Source of the DNA: Telopea speciosissima
Lineage: Eukaryota; Streptophyta; Magnoliopsida; Proteales; Proteaceae
DNA length: 64,000 bases
Reading direction: 5' to 3'
NCBI RefSeq assembly: GCF_018873765.1
Contig: NC_057925.1
Span: 18,921,568 to 18,985,567 of the forward strand
Shown here piece after piece: positions 10,021 through 19,343 of this stretch. Within the stretch, counting starts at the first letter, position 1. Each line of letters opens with the position of its first letter. A program made the translations under genes and the position numbers. The notes below the pieces were generated by a model. It was not told the DNA's origin and did not search any database. It saw only the letters and a program-made list of their open reading frames with translations.

Positions 10021-11634
10021 GGGTTTTTTATAATTATCATCCCACAAATTTTAATATCTACTATTACCCTCTTAAAAATTTTCTAACAATTATTATCCTC
10101 CCCTGTTGCATTGCTAATAACTTGCTAATAACTAACTTACTCTCACCGTTATATTTTTGGAGAGGGTTAATCGTGACAGTGTGCCATTGTCACAAATTTT
10201 TTAAGATTAAAATGCCCTTTTAGGGTGATAATTGTAACAAAAAAACCTCACCCCATCACCGTCTCTTTTCCTCCTATTTCTTCTCCTTCTGCTTCTTCTT
10301 CCTCTCCAACCCCAAACCTTGTTTTCTCCCTTTGAGGTCACCTACTGTCATGGGGGAAAGAAATATGTGTCCTTTCTGAGATGCCTTTCTCGGAAATAAA
10401 GCCAATCAATGGTGCTCAAATGGCCCAAAAAAGTGAGAACTATTGATGCTCATTTGCAGGCTTAACCCTTTATTATCTATCGCTTCTGCCTTTTTAGTTC
10501 CTAACTGATGAGATCAAATTGGGCAAAAGAAAAAAAAAAAAAGGATACAATAAGATCACTCGCAGTTGCAAGTGGTGGTGGTGTTAATTGTTATTGCTAA
10601 AGATACACAGAGGTTCAATCAATTAAAACTCAAAGATGGAAAATTGATCACAAAGGATTCAATTCCATTACTGGATAATACAAACAGAACGACAAATGAC
10701 AAATCAAATTAAAAAGATTCTCCATTGTCTTTTCCAAGGGTCAATACAGATTTGATTACTCCATTCTAATAAACATTTCTTCTGAAAAATAAGAAATGGA
10801 AAACAAGGATTACAGAACGAACCATTCTTCACTTTTTATGATCTTTCATCCGATGGATTTCTCCATCACCGTCTTGGTCATTATCCTCATCCTCCTCGTC
10901 AAAATTTTCTTCTTCATAATCCATATCCTCTTCGTCGGAATCAGACCCTTCTAAGAACTCCTTGTAGTCTTCGTCTTCCTCTTTGTCGTCTTCGCTGATA
11001 GGTCATCCACGGGCGTATCCACGAGATTGATCGGCAGGAGATGGAAATCGAGACACGAATGGATCATTGAACGCAAATGAAAGATTACGTTTAAGGCTTT
11101 ACGGCGAGGCTGCGATTACTCAGTGGCAGAGAATGGATTGTCGAGATGAGGCCGCCACCAGCCTCAACATCTTCGAAGCAATGGCTGCCGATGACCTCAA
11201 CATCATTCGCTCTCTTTCTCTCTCAAATGTCCATTGCAAGAACAACGCAGGGTTTAGAGTTTTAGGTTTCTCCTGATGCCTTTTTATAGGAGATTGGTGG
11301 GCACAGGCGTTCCGACTTCAAAGGTATGGAAAAGTCTAGAACCCGAACAAATCCTAATAAAGAAGAAGGAGAAGGAGACCCAAGGGGAGGAGGAGAAGAG
11401 ACGGTGATGGGGTGGGGTTTTTTTTTACAATTACCACCCTAAAAGGGCATTTTGATCTTAGAAAATCCGTGACAACGATACATTGTCGCGACTAATCCTC
11501 TCCGTTACGAAAATGTAACGATGGGGACCAGTTAACTATTAGTATGCAACAGGAGAGGATAACATTTGTTTGAAAATTTTTAAGGGGATAATAGTAGATA
11601 TCAAAATTTTTGAGGTGATAATTGTAAAAAACCC
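10021..11634. mobile_element. Pack-MULE-like element with ~250-bp TIRs and 9-bp TSD
   Basis: The left arm, 10021 to about 10285, is the inverted complement of the right arm, about 11388 to 11634. Shared blocks include the GGGTTTTTTA end, atatctactatta, aaagggcattttgat and gacggtgatgggg. AATTTGCAA at 10012-10020 and AATTTGCAT at 11635-11643 are the target-site duplication. Long TIRs, GGG ends and a 9-bp duplication are the Mutator-like signature. No transposase lies inside. The interior of about 1.1 kb carries a captured host-gene fragment at 10835-11206. Confidence 0.9.
10835..11206 (-). pseudogene. Captured gene fragment: mitochondrial-type presequence followed by acidic region
   Basis: The family is not recognised. 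From the ATG at 11206, the minus strand reads MMLRSSAAIASKMLRLVAAS, an arginine- and serine-rich, acid-free start typical of a mitochondrial targeting peptide. After in-frame stops it continues with LSFAFNDPFVSRFPSP and RGYARG, then a long Asp/Glu-rich stretch (SEDDKEEDEDYKEFLEGSDS...) closed by a stop near 10837. At least two nonsense codons interrupt it, one of them TGA between RGYARG and PISEDD. It lies wholly within the TIR-bounded element, hence is probably a captured piece of a nuclear gene for a mitochondrial protein. Confidence 0.6.
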
Positions 11635-12130
11635 AATTTGCATTGATCACCAGGCAAACAAGATTCAAATTGTCATAAGAAACTAAGGGATTCTTTAACA
11701 ACGTTTTGTTTCTGTTGTTTCTGTGCCAATAATGTACCCAGTACACAAATGGAACAGAAAAATCGATTGATAAATCCATTTTGTTTCAAATGTTATTGAT
11801 AGCAAAAATAAAAAATTTTAACAATTTATGTCCAAAAAACCGTTTTTGACATAACATTTTGCAACCCAATATCAAAAACTGTTACCCGTGTTTTGTCGAA
11901 AAAGAGTCCTAGGAGCTCAACGACATTACAAGCTCATCGTCTTCCAGGAGCTCAACGGAAAACACAGGAAAAGGGAGACCTGCAGAAGCATAGAAGATCA
12001 TCGTCTTCACGGCCTGAGTTGCAATCGACGCTCATAGTCTTCACTGCAGAAGCAATCGACGCTCTGAGATACAGGTACCCTCTCTCTCTCTTTCGCTGTC
12101 TCGCTCGCTATCTCCCTCTCGCTCTCTGAT

Positions 12131-14193
12131 ATGGTTTGGTCTGAACTTCTTCAAAGGAAGACCATACCAGGTGCGAAATCATGGAAGTCCTCTTTCTCTA
12201 GGGTTTAATGGCAACCTCCACCAAGTGGGCACCTTACCTTACAGATCAACAGAAGAGCTCGCTAAGAAATACGGCCCTGTAATGGTCTTACGCATGGGCT
12301 TTGCTCCAACAGTGTTCGTCACATCACCACAGAAAGAGGTTTTGAAGAACCAAGATGCCCAAATGTGCAACAGGGTTTGTCTCGAAGGACCCAAAAAAGT
12401 TTCCTATGATTTCAGAGACATTGCTTTCACTCCCTACCGTGAATGGTGGAGAGAGGTCCGAAAGATCTGCAATCTCGAACTTCTAAGCCCTAAAGCAGTT
12501 TAATCTTACCTATATATGAGGGAAGAAGAGATTGCCTATCTCATGAATTCGCTTGCTGAAGCTGCTTCAACTCCAGTTGACATCTCTGAAAAGGTTTTTA
12601 AATCCAGACTCCATGATTTGCAGGATTGCTTTTGGTAAGTCTTACAAATCCAGGGGTTCGACTGTGGTAGATTTGCACAAGCAGTTCATGACGGTATGTC
12701 TGCTATGAGCAATTTGCCGCTTCGGATTTCTTCTCTTATTTTGGATGGATCGTTGATAGACTTACTAGACACATTGCAACGATTAATAGGGTTTTCAGCA
12801 ATTTGGATTCTTTCTTTGATATTGCAATTGAAGATCATCTCGACCCCAATAGACCCAAACCAGAATGCGAAGACATGATGTCTTGCTTCGATTGGAGAGA
12901 GATCAATTCAGTCGCATTCGCATCACCAAAGAACATATTAAGGGAGTTCTCAAGGTATGCTTTTAATCCCTGTTCTTTGCTTTCAGTTACCCTGTTTCTT
13001 TTTTTTTCCTTTTTTTGGAATTGGGAGCTTTATATATATATTTTGTATAGAGGGGGGATCGAACTGGGGAGGGGATAAGGTACCAGCAAGGAGACTCGAA
13101 CTCGAGACCTCGAGACCTCCTATTGAGCATGGGCATGAAGCGCCCCACGGCTCACCAACTGAGCTAGGCAGTTGTTGGTCAGTTACCTGTTTCTTATGCT
13201 CTTCTTTTAGACAGTTCAATTGGATGAGAAAATGGAGAAAACTCAAAAAAGTTCAAAATTTTCTTTTCTTTATCCATATCAATAAGCTTTTATTGCCATT
13301 TTTTTGGTAGATCAGTTTTTCCCATCTCATTTTCTTCCCGTTATAATTAGTGCAAAGTACTGAATTTGCCAATTTTCATGATTGTTTATACCAAATAAAT
13401 TAGTGGAAAAAATACTTCTTTTCCTGTCCTCCCTATCTTCCCTTTCCCATCATTTAACAAGGATCTGTTCTCCATTTCAGTGTCATAGTCACAGATTATA
13501 TGTTTGCTTACAAATTAGTCAAAACCCAGTTGATTAAATGTTTAACTTGACCTGTAACTTGTGAATGTTTCAGGATGTATTCTTGGGAGCAGTAGATACA
13601 AGTGCTATCACCATGACATGGACCATGACAGAGCTTGCTAGGCACCTTAAAGTGTTGAACAAGGTTAAAGATGAGATCAGGTGTTGCATTGGAAATAAAG
13701 GGAAAGTGGAAGAGAGTGACATAGAAAATCTTCCTTACTTCAGGGCATAGTGATGGAGTCATGGAGATTGCATCCACCAGTCCCAATTTTAATTGCTAGA
13801 CAAACAATGGCTGATTGCAAGCTAGAAGGGTATCACATTCACAACAAGATGAGGTTTCTTGTTAACATTTTTGTAGTGAATAGGGATCCAAGGTACTGGA
13901 AGAAACCAGAGGAGTTTGATCGAGAGAGGTTCATGGAGAACCCACTTGATGTGAAAGGGTATAGCTTTGAGTTCTTGCCATTCGGGTCGGGTAGGACGAT
14001 TTGCCCAGGGATGAATATGGGAATTGCAAATGTGGCGCTTAGTCTTGCAAATCTTCTTTACAGCTTTGATTGGCAACTGCCCAAGGGAACAACAATTGAA
14101 GACATCAACATGGAAGAGTTGTTCCCTCTTACTCTCAACAAGAAGACACCTCTTATGTTAGTGCCTATACCCTATCACTGGCAGAAGGCCTGA
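12131..14193 (+). pseudogene. Cytochrome P450 pseudogene (CYP71-type)
   Basis: Plant microsomal P450s of this clan are haem monooxygenases anchored in the ER. Visible landmarks are GNLHQVG and EELAKKYGPVMVLRMG (N-terminal third), YREWWREVRKIC (helix C), GAVDTSAITMTWTMTEL (I helix), ESWRLHPPVP (K helix ExxR) and FGSGRTICPG with the haem cysteine. A phase-0 intron (12955-13573, GTATGC...CAG) sits where CYP71 genes have theirs. It is dead: the N-terminal membrane anchor is missing, the PGP hinge region is frameshifted near 12180, TAA replaces a glutamine codon at 12501, and further frameshifts occur near 12600, 12700, 12880 and 13748. Keeping the intron excludes an mRNA origin. A SINE lies in the intron. 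The ends of element A flank it. Confidence 0.95.
13001..13178 (-). mobile_element. tRNA-derived SINE in the P450 pseudogene intron
   Basis: The minus strand starts with an A box (CCTAGCTCAGTTGGTGAGC, near 13167) and has a B box (GAGTTCGAGTCTCC, near 13096). It ends in an A/TA-rich tail (tttttttcc / tatatatatattt on the plus strand). Flanking TCAGTTACC(C)TGTTTCTT at 12983-13000 and 13179-13195 is a 17-bp target-site duplication with one indel. It postdates or accompanies decay of the P450 copy. Confidence 0.88.
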
Positions 14194-15129
14194 GTTGTAT
14201 GGTCTTCTTCTTCTTCTACAATGTAAACGTTGTGTTTTTGCTCTCCTTTTCTGGAGGTTGATTTTGGAAATGAAGCTTCCATTTAGCGGTTTGGGCTTCC
14301 TTTTTCATTTTTTCCCCATTTCTTTTTCGAAATAGTGTTAACACCTTCATGCCATAAAATTGTTTTTATTATCCCCTTTACCTCTACCTCAAATGGAATC
14401 TTGCACTGTTAATTTATCATTATGAGGTTTTTTTTTTTCTTTTTGCTTAAAGCAAACAAATGATGATTACATCAAAGCTTTGTTCATGGTTTTATGTTCT
14501 GCAATTATACAAGTCACATTAACTGTTATCCGTATCTACTTTGTGGGCAAGGTCAAGGGTTCACAAGCAGTGGGTATTCTGAGCAATATATGGGCTGCTT
14601 ATATGTCTTTTGTTTTATTAAAAATAATTTTTAATGTCCTACCATTCATGATTTTGTAATTTGTATTAATCAATACAAAACTTTTATAGAAACAGGTTTT
14701 ATCAAACACTTTTCAGTATTAATAGTGTTCTGGATACGTTTCTGGAACAGGTTTATCAAACACCTTTCAAGAAGCCAATAACGTTATTCTGGTAACAGTA
14801 ACGTCAAAATACGTTTTTGATCAGAAACGACACAAAAACACTAGTAACGTTGTCAAACGGTGCTTAAGGCACCATTTGATAACGTTACACGCGTTTCTAT
14901 TCTGTTTCTCATCAAAACATATTTTGGTGTTTTTGTTTGCAGAATAACATTTTTGGGTTGCAAAATGGTGTTTGATAAACTTGTTACAGGAACATATCCA
15001 GAACACTTTTGTAATGTAAAGGTGTTTGATAAAACTGGTTTCTGCAACAGTTTTATAATGTTTACTATAAATTACAGAAACACCATTAATGTTATAATCC
15101 ATATAAAGTCAATGATGTTAGGACATTAA

Positions 15130-15522
15130 AAATCCATATAAAGTGTACATTAAAAAAAAAAAAAAAAGTGACAGAAATGCACTATTAGGTTACTAAGAAT
15201 TACGTACAGAAATCAACGATGTTAGGACATTAAAAGTTATTACAAATCCATATGAAGTGTATATATCCATAAACAGTTGGAACAAATGGTTAATCAAGAT
15301 GAAACTAGTGAATATCAATAACAAGAACTAACACCATTTCCTACTTTTCTAGTGGATAACACATAATCTCTAAATTCTACTAATGTACAAAGACACATGG
15401 GTGATCCTTGGCTACACCTACTATAGAAACAATCAATTTGTTATAAGACCTCAAACAAAAGGCTGAGAGTTGTCATTCTCAAATTACCTTAACTAACTAT
15501 GCTTTGAACGGTTGAATAAAAA
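15130..15522. other. Interior of element B, no gene recognised
   Basis: A short direct repeat (gatgttaggacattaaaa with tccatat(a/g)aagtgtat) occurs near 15115-15150 and 15221-15263 around an A run. No coding potential is seen. Confidence 0.6.
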
Positions 15523-15601
15523 AGGTTTTAGTGGATTTGAACCACTATCCGTTGGAACATGCTTATGTTCCAAGTGCTCTACCAACTTGAGCTACAGACC
15601 T
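15523..15601 (-). tRNA. tRNA-like sequence, probably degenerate
   Basis: The minus strand has a perfect 4-bp D stem (GCTC/GAGC with TTGGTA loop) and a perfect T arm (AGTGG-TTCAAAT-CCACT). The acceptor stem pairs at only 5 of 7 positions. The anticodon arm is abnormal: TTGGAACAT and ATGTTCCAA form an over-long hairpin with no standard 7-nt loop or U33. It is therefore a tRNA-derived pseudogene, not a confident functional tRNA. It lies inside element B. Confidence 0.5.
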
Positions 15602-16426
15602 GTCAAGTAAAGTTTGGAACTTACAAGTAACCACATGGGTGTTCTGTAAAACCATATCAAGGCTCACAAATGATGCTACAAATGGGGCTACAATGCAGAG
15701 AATAGGGCTGCAATTGCTCATTGTTCCTGCAATATCTCAATCCTATCATCACTATTATTCTATTTGATGGTTTGTTTGATCTGAGATTCACAAAGCATAC
15801 TGATGTTCTAATGTGTATATCAATCATATCAACTCATTATTGAGGTCATACCAAGCTAATAAGCAGTTATCATACTGTAACAATTCATAAACATCAACAG
15901 TATGAAGGAAACATCCATATATGTATACATTGATATCGAACCCAATGCACAAATTGATTTATACCAGCACCAAGAAGGCTTAGGTTTGAAAGACAAAAGA
16001 AAATCTACTGGTTTCCTTTGCAGGAAATGGCTATAGATTAGTGGATCTATTGGGAAAACTAGAAAGAGGATTCAAGTTATTAGGCACTCAAACCTATCTC
16101 CCAGTTCTATTGCCTCAAACCCAACAAGAAGAAAAGGGAGAAGAATATGAAGCAGCAGTGGTAGCATTCCTTTTAGATTAGTAATCTCTTGAGCTTTGTT
16201 GAATATTAGTACTGCAAAATTTGGTTCCATCTAGCCTTAAATAGCTAGTTTGAAATTCTATTAGACTTAAACTAACCATTAGGATCTGTTTATCCAATGA
16301 GATCCAATTGTCCATCCCAGAATCAGAGACATGTCCACAATATAAATCAAAAGTTAGTTAAAAGAAGATTGTTGGAAATGTCAAACAAAAATTATATAGA
16401 AGCTACATAAGAGAAAGAAGAGGAAC

Positions 16427-16604
16427 CATTAATCCAGTTTTTGGCTGGTTGGAAATGGTAGGCAGTTCTAAAAGGCTGATGGGTAGCTGTAGTGCGCTCA
16501 TAAGATTGAAGGTGTAAGAAAACCCTGTGAGAGGCTTCAACATGTACTCCATAGCCAATAAGAAGAGAACATAACCCAATAAACCAAAAAACATTGAAAG
16601 CCAT
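16427..16604 (-). pseudogene. Cell-wall/acid invertase exon 1 fragment
   Basis: From the ATG at 16604, the minus strand encodes MAFNVFWFIGLCSLL, a hydrophobic secretion signal. Then come ASHRVFLHLQS and FRTAYHFQPAKNWIN. Plant acid invertases (GH32) share HRVYxxLQS and TGYHFQPxKNWIN just before the DPN mini-exon. The frame stays open to WIN and ends G|GT at the family's exon-1 boundary, followed by intron-like sequence. A weak donor (GTTCCT) and absence of the DPN mini-exon and the catalytic domain mean it cannot make enzyme. Retention of the exon/intron edge shows capture from genomic DNA. It could be expressed only as a chimeric or antisense transcript. Confidence 0.82.
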
Positions 16605-16799
16605 GGCTTCCCTTAAAGAGGGAAAAATAGAGGGGGAGATGGAACAGGAAAAGGAAATGGAGGAATGAAGAAACATTGAAGAACCCAAACCTCAAATTGC
16701 TTTTTGTTTGGAGATGAGATAGAAACATTGAAGAACCCAACTCTCTAAAATCCCACTTCTCAATCCATCTTTCTCTCCCTCTCTGTAAGTACTACCTAA

Positions 16800-18230
16800 T
16801 AATCTAGAATGTTCATGGGCAACCAAAAAATATTAATCTAGAATGTTCATGTGCATTTGCAGCTTGCAACTTCTGAAGCAAGAAAATTTGGACCTTTCAT
16901 GCCTTTGATTGCTTAACAATCTAGACCAATGACAAATTCTTGCAGATCTTAGAACCTCTCAATAATTGCAATAGTGGTTTGCAGCAATAGATTCTGAGTG
17001 CATTGGAGCTTGCAACATATGCGCATATAGAGAAGACTGATGGGTAATGTATCCACTTGCTTTAACAAACAAGAAATTAAAGGCAATGCAGTCTTCTCTA
17101 TATGTGCCAATCCAAAAATCTGGACACAACATCTATGGTATAAAACTCTGCTACTCAAAGTTACAAAGAAAAATTTTATATTAACTGTAAAATTTACACA
17201 GAGAGAGAGTCTTTTTGGGCTCTCCCATATTATTACTTTGAGATAGGAACATAAATTCAAATCACATAAAGCTTGAGATAAATGTTTGGGGAGTATAAGC
17301 TTATCAACTAGAAAAGAACAGGATTACAATTTACAAATAAACTTGACCAGATCAATCTTCCAAGGAAAAATATTGACCAGTATAATGAACATGGAAAAGG
17401 GGAGTTGGGGTTCTTCATTTTAGCTATAACCATTGAAAAGGTATGAGATGTAGTGAGTCTATCTGCACTAAAATCAGTTCTTTTTCTTTTCCCCTTCCCC
17501 GCTATGGTTTGCATAATATGTAGCAGCAAGTCAAGCTGTTGGCCGAGCCTTCTACAGGCCAGCAGCAACCCTTTTTGCTGCTCCTCAAATCCTCTTCTTC
17601 CTCCTACTATTTCTAAATCCAAATTCCAGATTTTAAGTTTTGAAAACAAGAATCAAAAAGCCCAAATGGAGAAACAGAGAATCCAAACTGAAACCCAAAT
17701 AGATACAAATCCATAAAACCCCTTCATCTTGGTGCTTTCTATCTCAAATGAACTCCAAAATAAAGCTGAAACAGAGAATACATGATCCAAACGTCATTTG
17801 AGAAACAGAACAATACCTCTTGAATAATCAAAACCCTATTTGGTTCGATTTTTCTTCTAATCTCAACCAAATCCCAGCCTTTCCTTTTGTTCACCGATTT
17901 GAATCAGGTGCTGCTACCCAGATCCCAGCTTTTCCTTTCCACGATCTCTCAGCTCCTCCCCTTCTCCTTGATTCGATCTCTCTCTCTCTTTCCCTTTGTC
18001 TCTTGGTTCTTCTCCCTCAAGCTCCCACAGAAAGAGACCACTGCCTTCGTTTCTTCTCAGAGTTTCTTAAGCAATCACTTGAGAAAAGGGTAGTTCAGAT
18101 CTTCCAAGAAGGAGATGGAGAGAAGGGAGTGATAGAGGAGAGTCCAGAGAGCCAACGCTTGCAATATCGGTTTCTTCTCAGGGTTATCTGGCAACACTTT
18201 TGTATTAGAGGGCTTTCTTTCACAAAAAAT
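16800..18230. other. Interior of element B with unrecognised gene-like pieces
   Basis: A minus-strand open frame at about 17308-17649 (containing LLACRRLGQQLDLLLHIMQTI) and a plus-strand pyrimidine-rich stretch at 17930-18010 followed by an open frame to 18296 look like pieces of host UTR or exon. Neither matches a family I know. They may be further captured fragments. Confidence 0.35.
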
Positions 18231-18542
18231 CGTGTAACAATTTTTCACTTTGGACCACAAAATAGTAAAAACAAATATTTGTTGTTTCAACAGTAACGGT
18301 TTTTTTTTTTTTTTTTGCATAAATTGTTATAAATTTTGATTTATGGTAACAAAAACACATGAAACAAAATAAGTTTATCAAACGGTTTTTCTGTGCCATT
18401 TGGGTGTTGGGGACACAAATAACACAAAAACACCAGAAACATAACGTTATCAAACGGCGTCTACGAAAGCTCAAGAGTAGAGACTCGAGACTTTCCTTAT
18501 TGTTTTTATCTTTGTATGGTAAATTTTCCTTTACAAGAGGAT

Positions 18543-18712
18543 TGACTCCTCTTCAATGAGGAGCGTGCCCAATGAGCATCCAACAGTTGGGCAGATTGAG
18601 TGTGCACCGAGATATGTGTCAGTGCTTATCTCAATGTGCACATAGCCAGCCCAGTCGTTGGATGTCTCATTGGATAGTCATTGGGCGATCTCCTCGTTGG
18701 AGAGAAGTCCGA
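18543..18712. mobile_element. Foldback element, hairpin family copy 1
   Basis: Arms gactcctcttcaatgaggag, gcccaatgagcatccaac and the complement (gttggatg...cattgggcgatctcctcgttgg...) face each other. It shares the CCAATGAG / CATCCAAC words with the copies at 18735-18870, 27903-28045, 34658-34848 and 39477-39620. Confidence 0.75.
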
Positions 18713-18734
18713 CGCCCTCCAGCGATCACTGTCG

Positions 18735-18870
18735 CCCAGGGAGTGCCCAATGAACATCCAACGACTGAGTTGACTGGGCCCACATAGGAAAGTGTACCTA
18801 CGTGCATACCGACACGCGCCTAGTCAACTCAGCCGTTGGATATATGCTTCTCTGGGCATTTCCTGGAGAG
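18735..18870. mobile_element. Foldback element, hairpin family copy 2
   Basis: Arm ggagtgcccaatgaacatcc, then aacgactgagttgactgggc, pairs with gcctagtcaactcagccgttggata...gggcatttcctgg. A tandem neighbour of copy 1, it lies just outside the copia element-1 LTR. Confidence 0.72.
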
Positions 18871-18963
18871 TAGCCAGATCTTGAAAGGGGTGGATGTGGG
18901 GCCATATATAGGCTGGCGGTGGGGCAGAGGCACACTATCAAAGACGAGGAGTTCCACGAGGGG

Positions 18964-19343
18964 TGTTAGAGTTAAGAGAGAAGAGATAGAGAGAGAGAGA
19001 TAAGTAAGACTCAAGAGTTACGTGGTTCGGTGGTTATCACCTACGTCCATGGTAAGAAGATTTTCAACTATATCATCCTTCTTGTGTACAGTCCTTATTT
19101 AAGGACAATTCTATTATTCTATTTAGAGAAAGGTGAGATGGCTCTTTGTAGACTTTCCTAATCTGAGGAGCAATATTGGCTAGAGTATCAATTTGATTGC
19201 TATTGCTGAACCGGTGATTAGTATAGCAATCTTCTTCATAAGGTAATGGATCTTGACAGCTGTGTACAAGAGATTGGAATCTATATTGAATTTTGGATAT
19301 CAGTCCTTGCTTAGTCGATGATGAGCTGGAATGATCTCTAATA
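18964..19343 (-). mobile_element. Copia element 1, 3' LTR
   Basis: On the plus strand it runs from tgttagagttaagag to gatctctaata. On the minus strand it directly follows the polypurine tract TTGAGGGGGAG (19344-19354). It contains the ttacgtggttcgg box common in copia LTRs. No matching 5' LTR was found near 23.7 kb, so the element is incomplete. Confidence 0.7.

Larger units (their letters stand above)
11687..14863. mobile_element. TIR element A carrying a P450 pseudogene
   Basis: The left end (GGGATTCTTTAACAACGTT..., 11687) and right end (complement GCACCGTTTGACAACGTT, ending at 14863) form an inverted pair. The left 200 bp are homologous to the right end of element B near 18459 (shared aacagaaaaa, gattgataaa, attttgtttca, acaatttatg). 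The right 200 bp are homologous to the left end of element B at 14868 (shared ggtgtttgataaac, atccagaacact, gtgtttgataaaac). The two are thus members of one family. The superfamily is undetermined, since no clean target duplication was found. Confidence 0.72.
14868..18459. mobile_element. TIR element B, inverted relative to element A, carrying invertase exon 1
   Basis: It begins GGCACCATTTGATAACGTT at 14868 and ends with the complement, AACGTTATCAAACGGCG, at 18459. It abuts element A: the junction ggtgc-ttaa-ggcacc (14859-14873) is a near palindrome of two facing termini. Its subterminal regions match those of element A in reverse order. The interior holds a tRNA-like sequence, an invertase exon-1 fragment and unrecognised gene-like pieces. 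No transposase was found. Confidence 0.7.
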
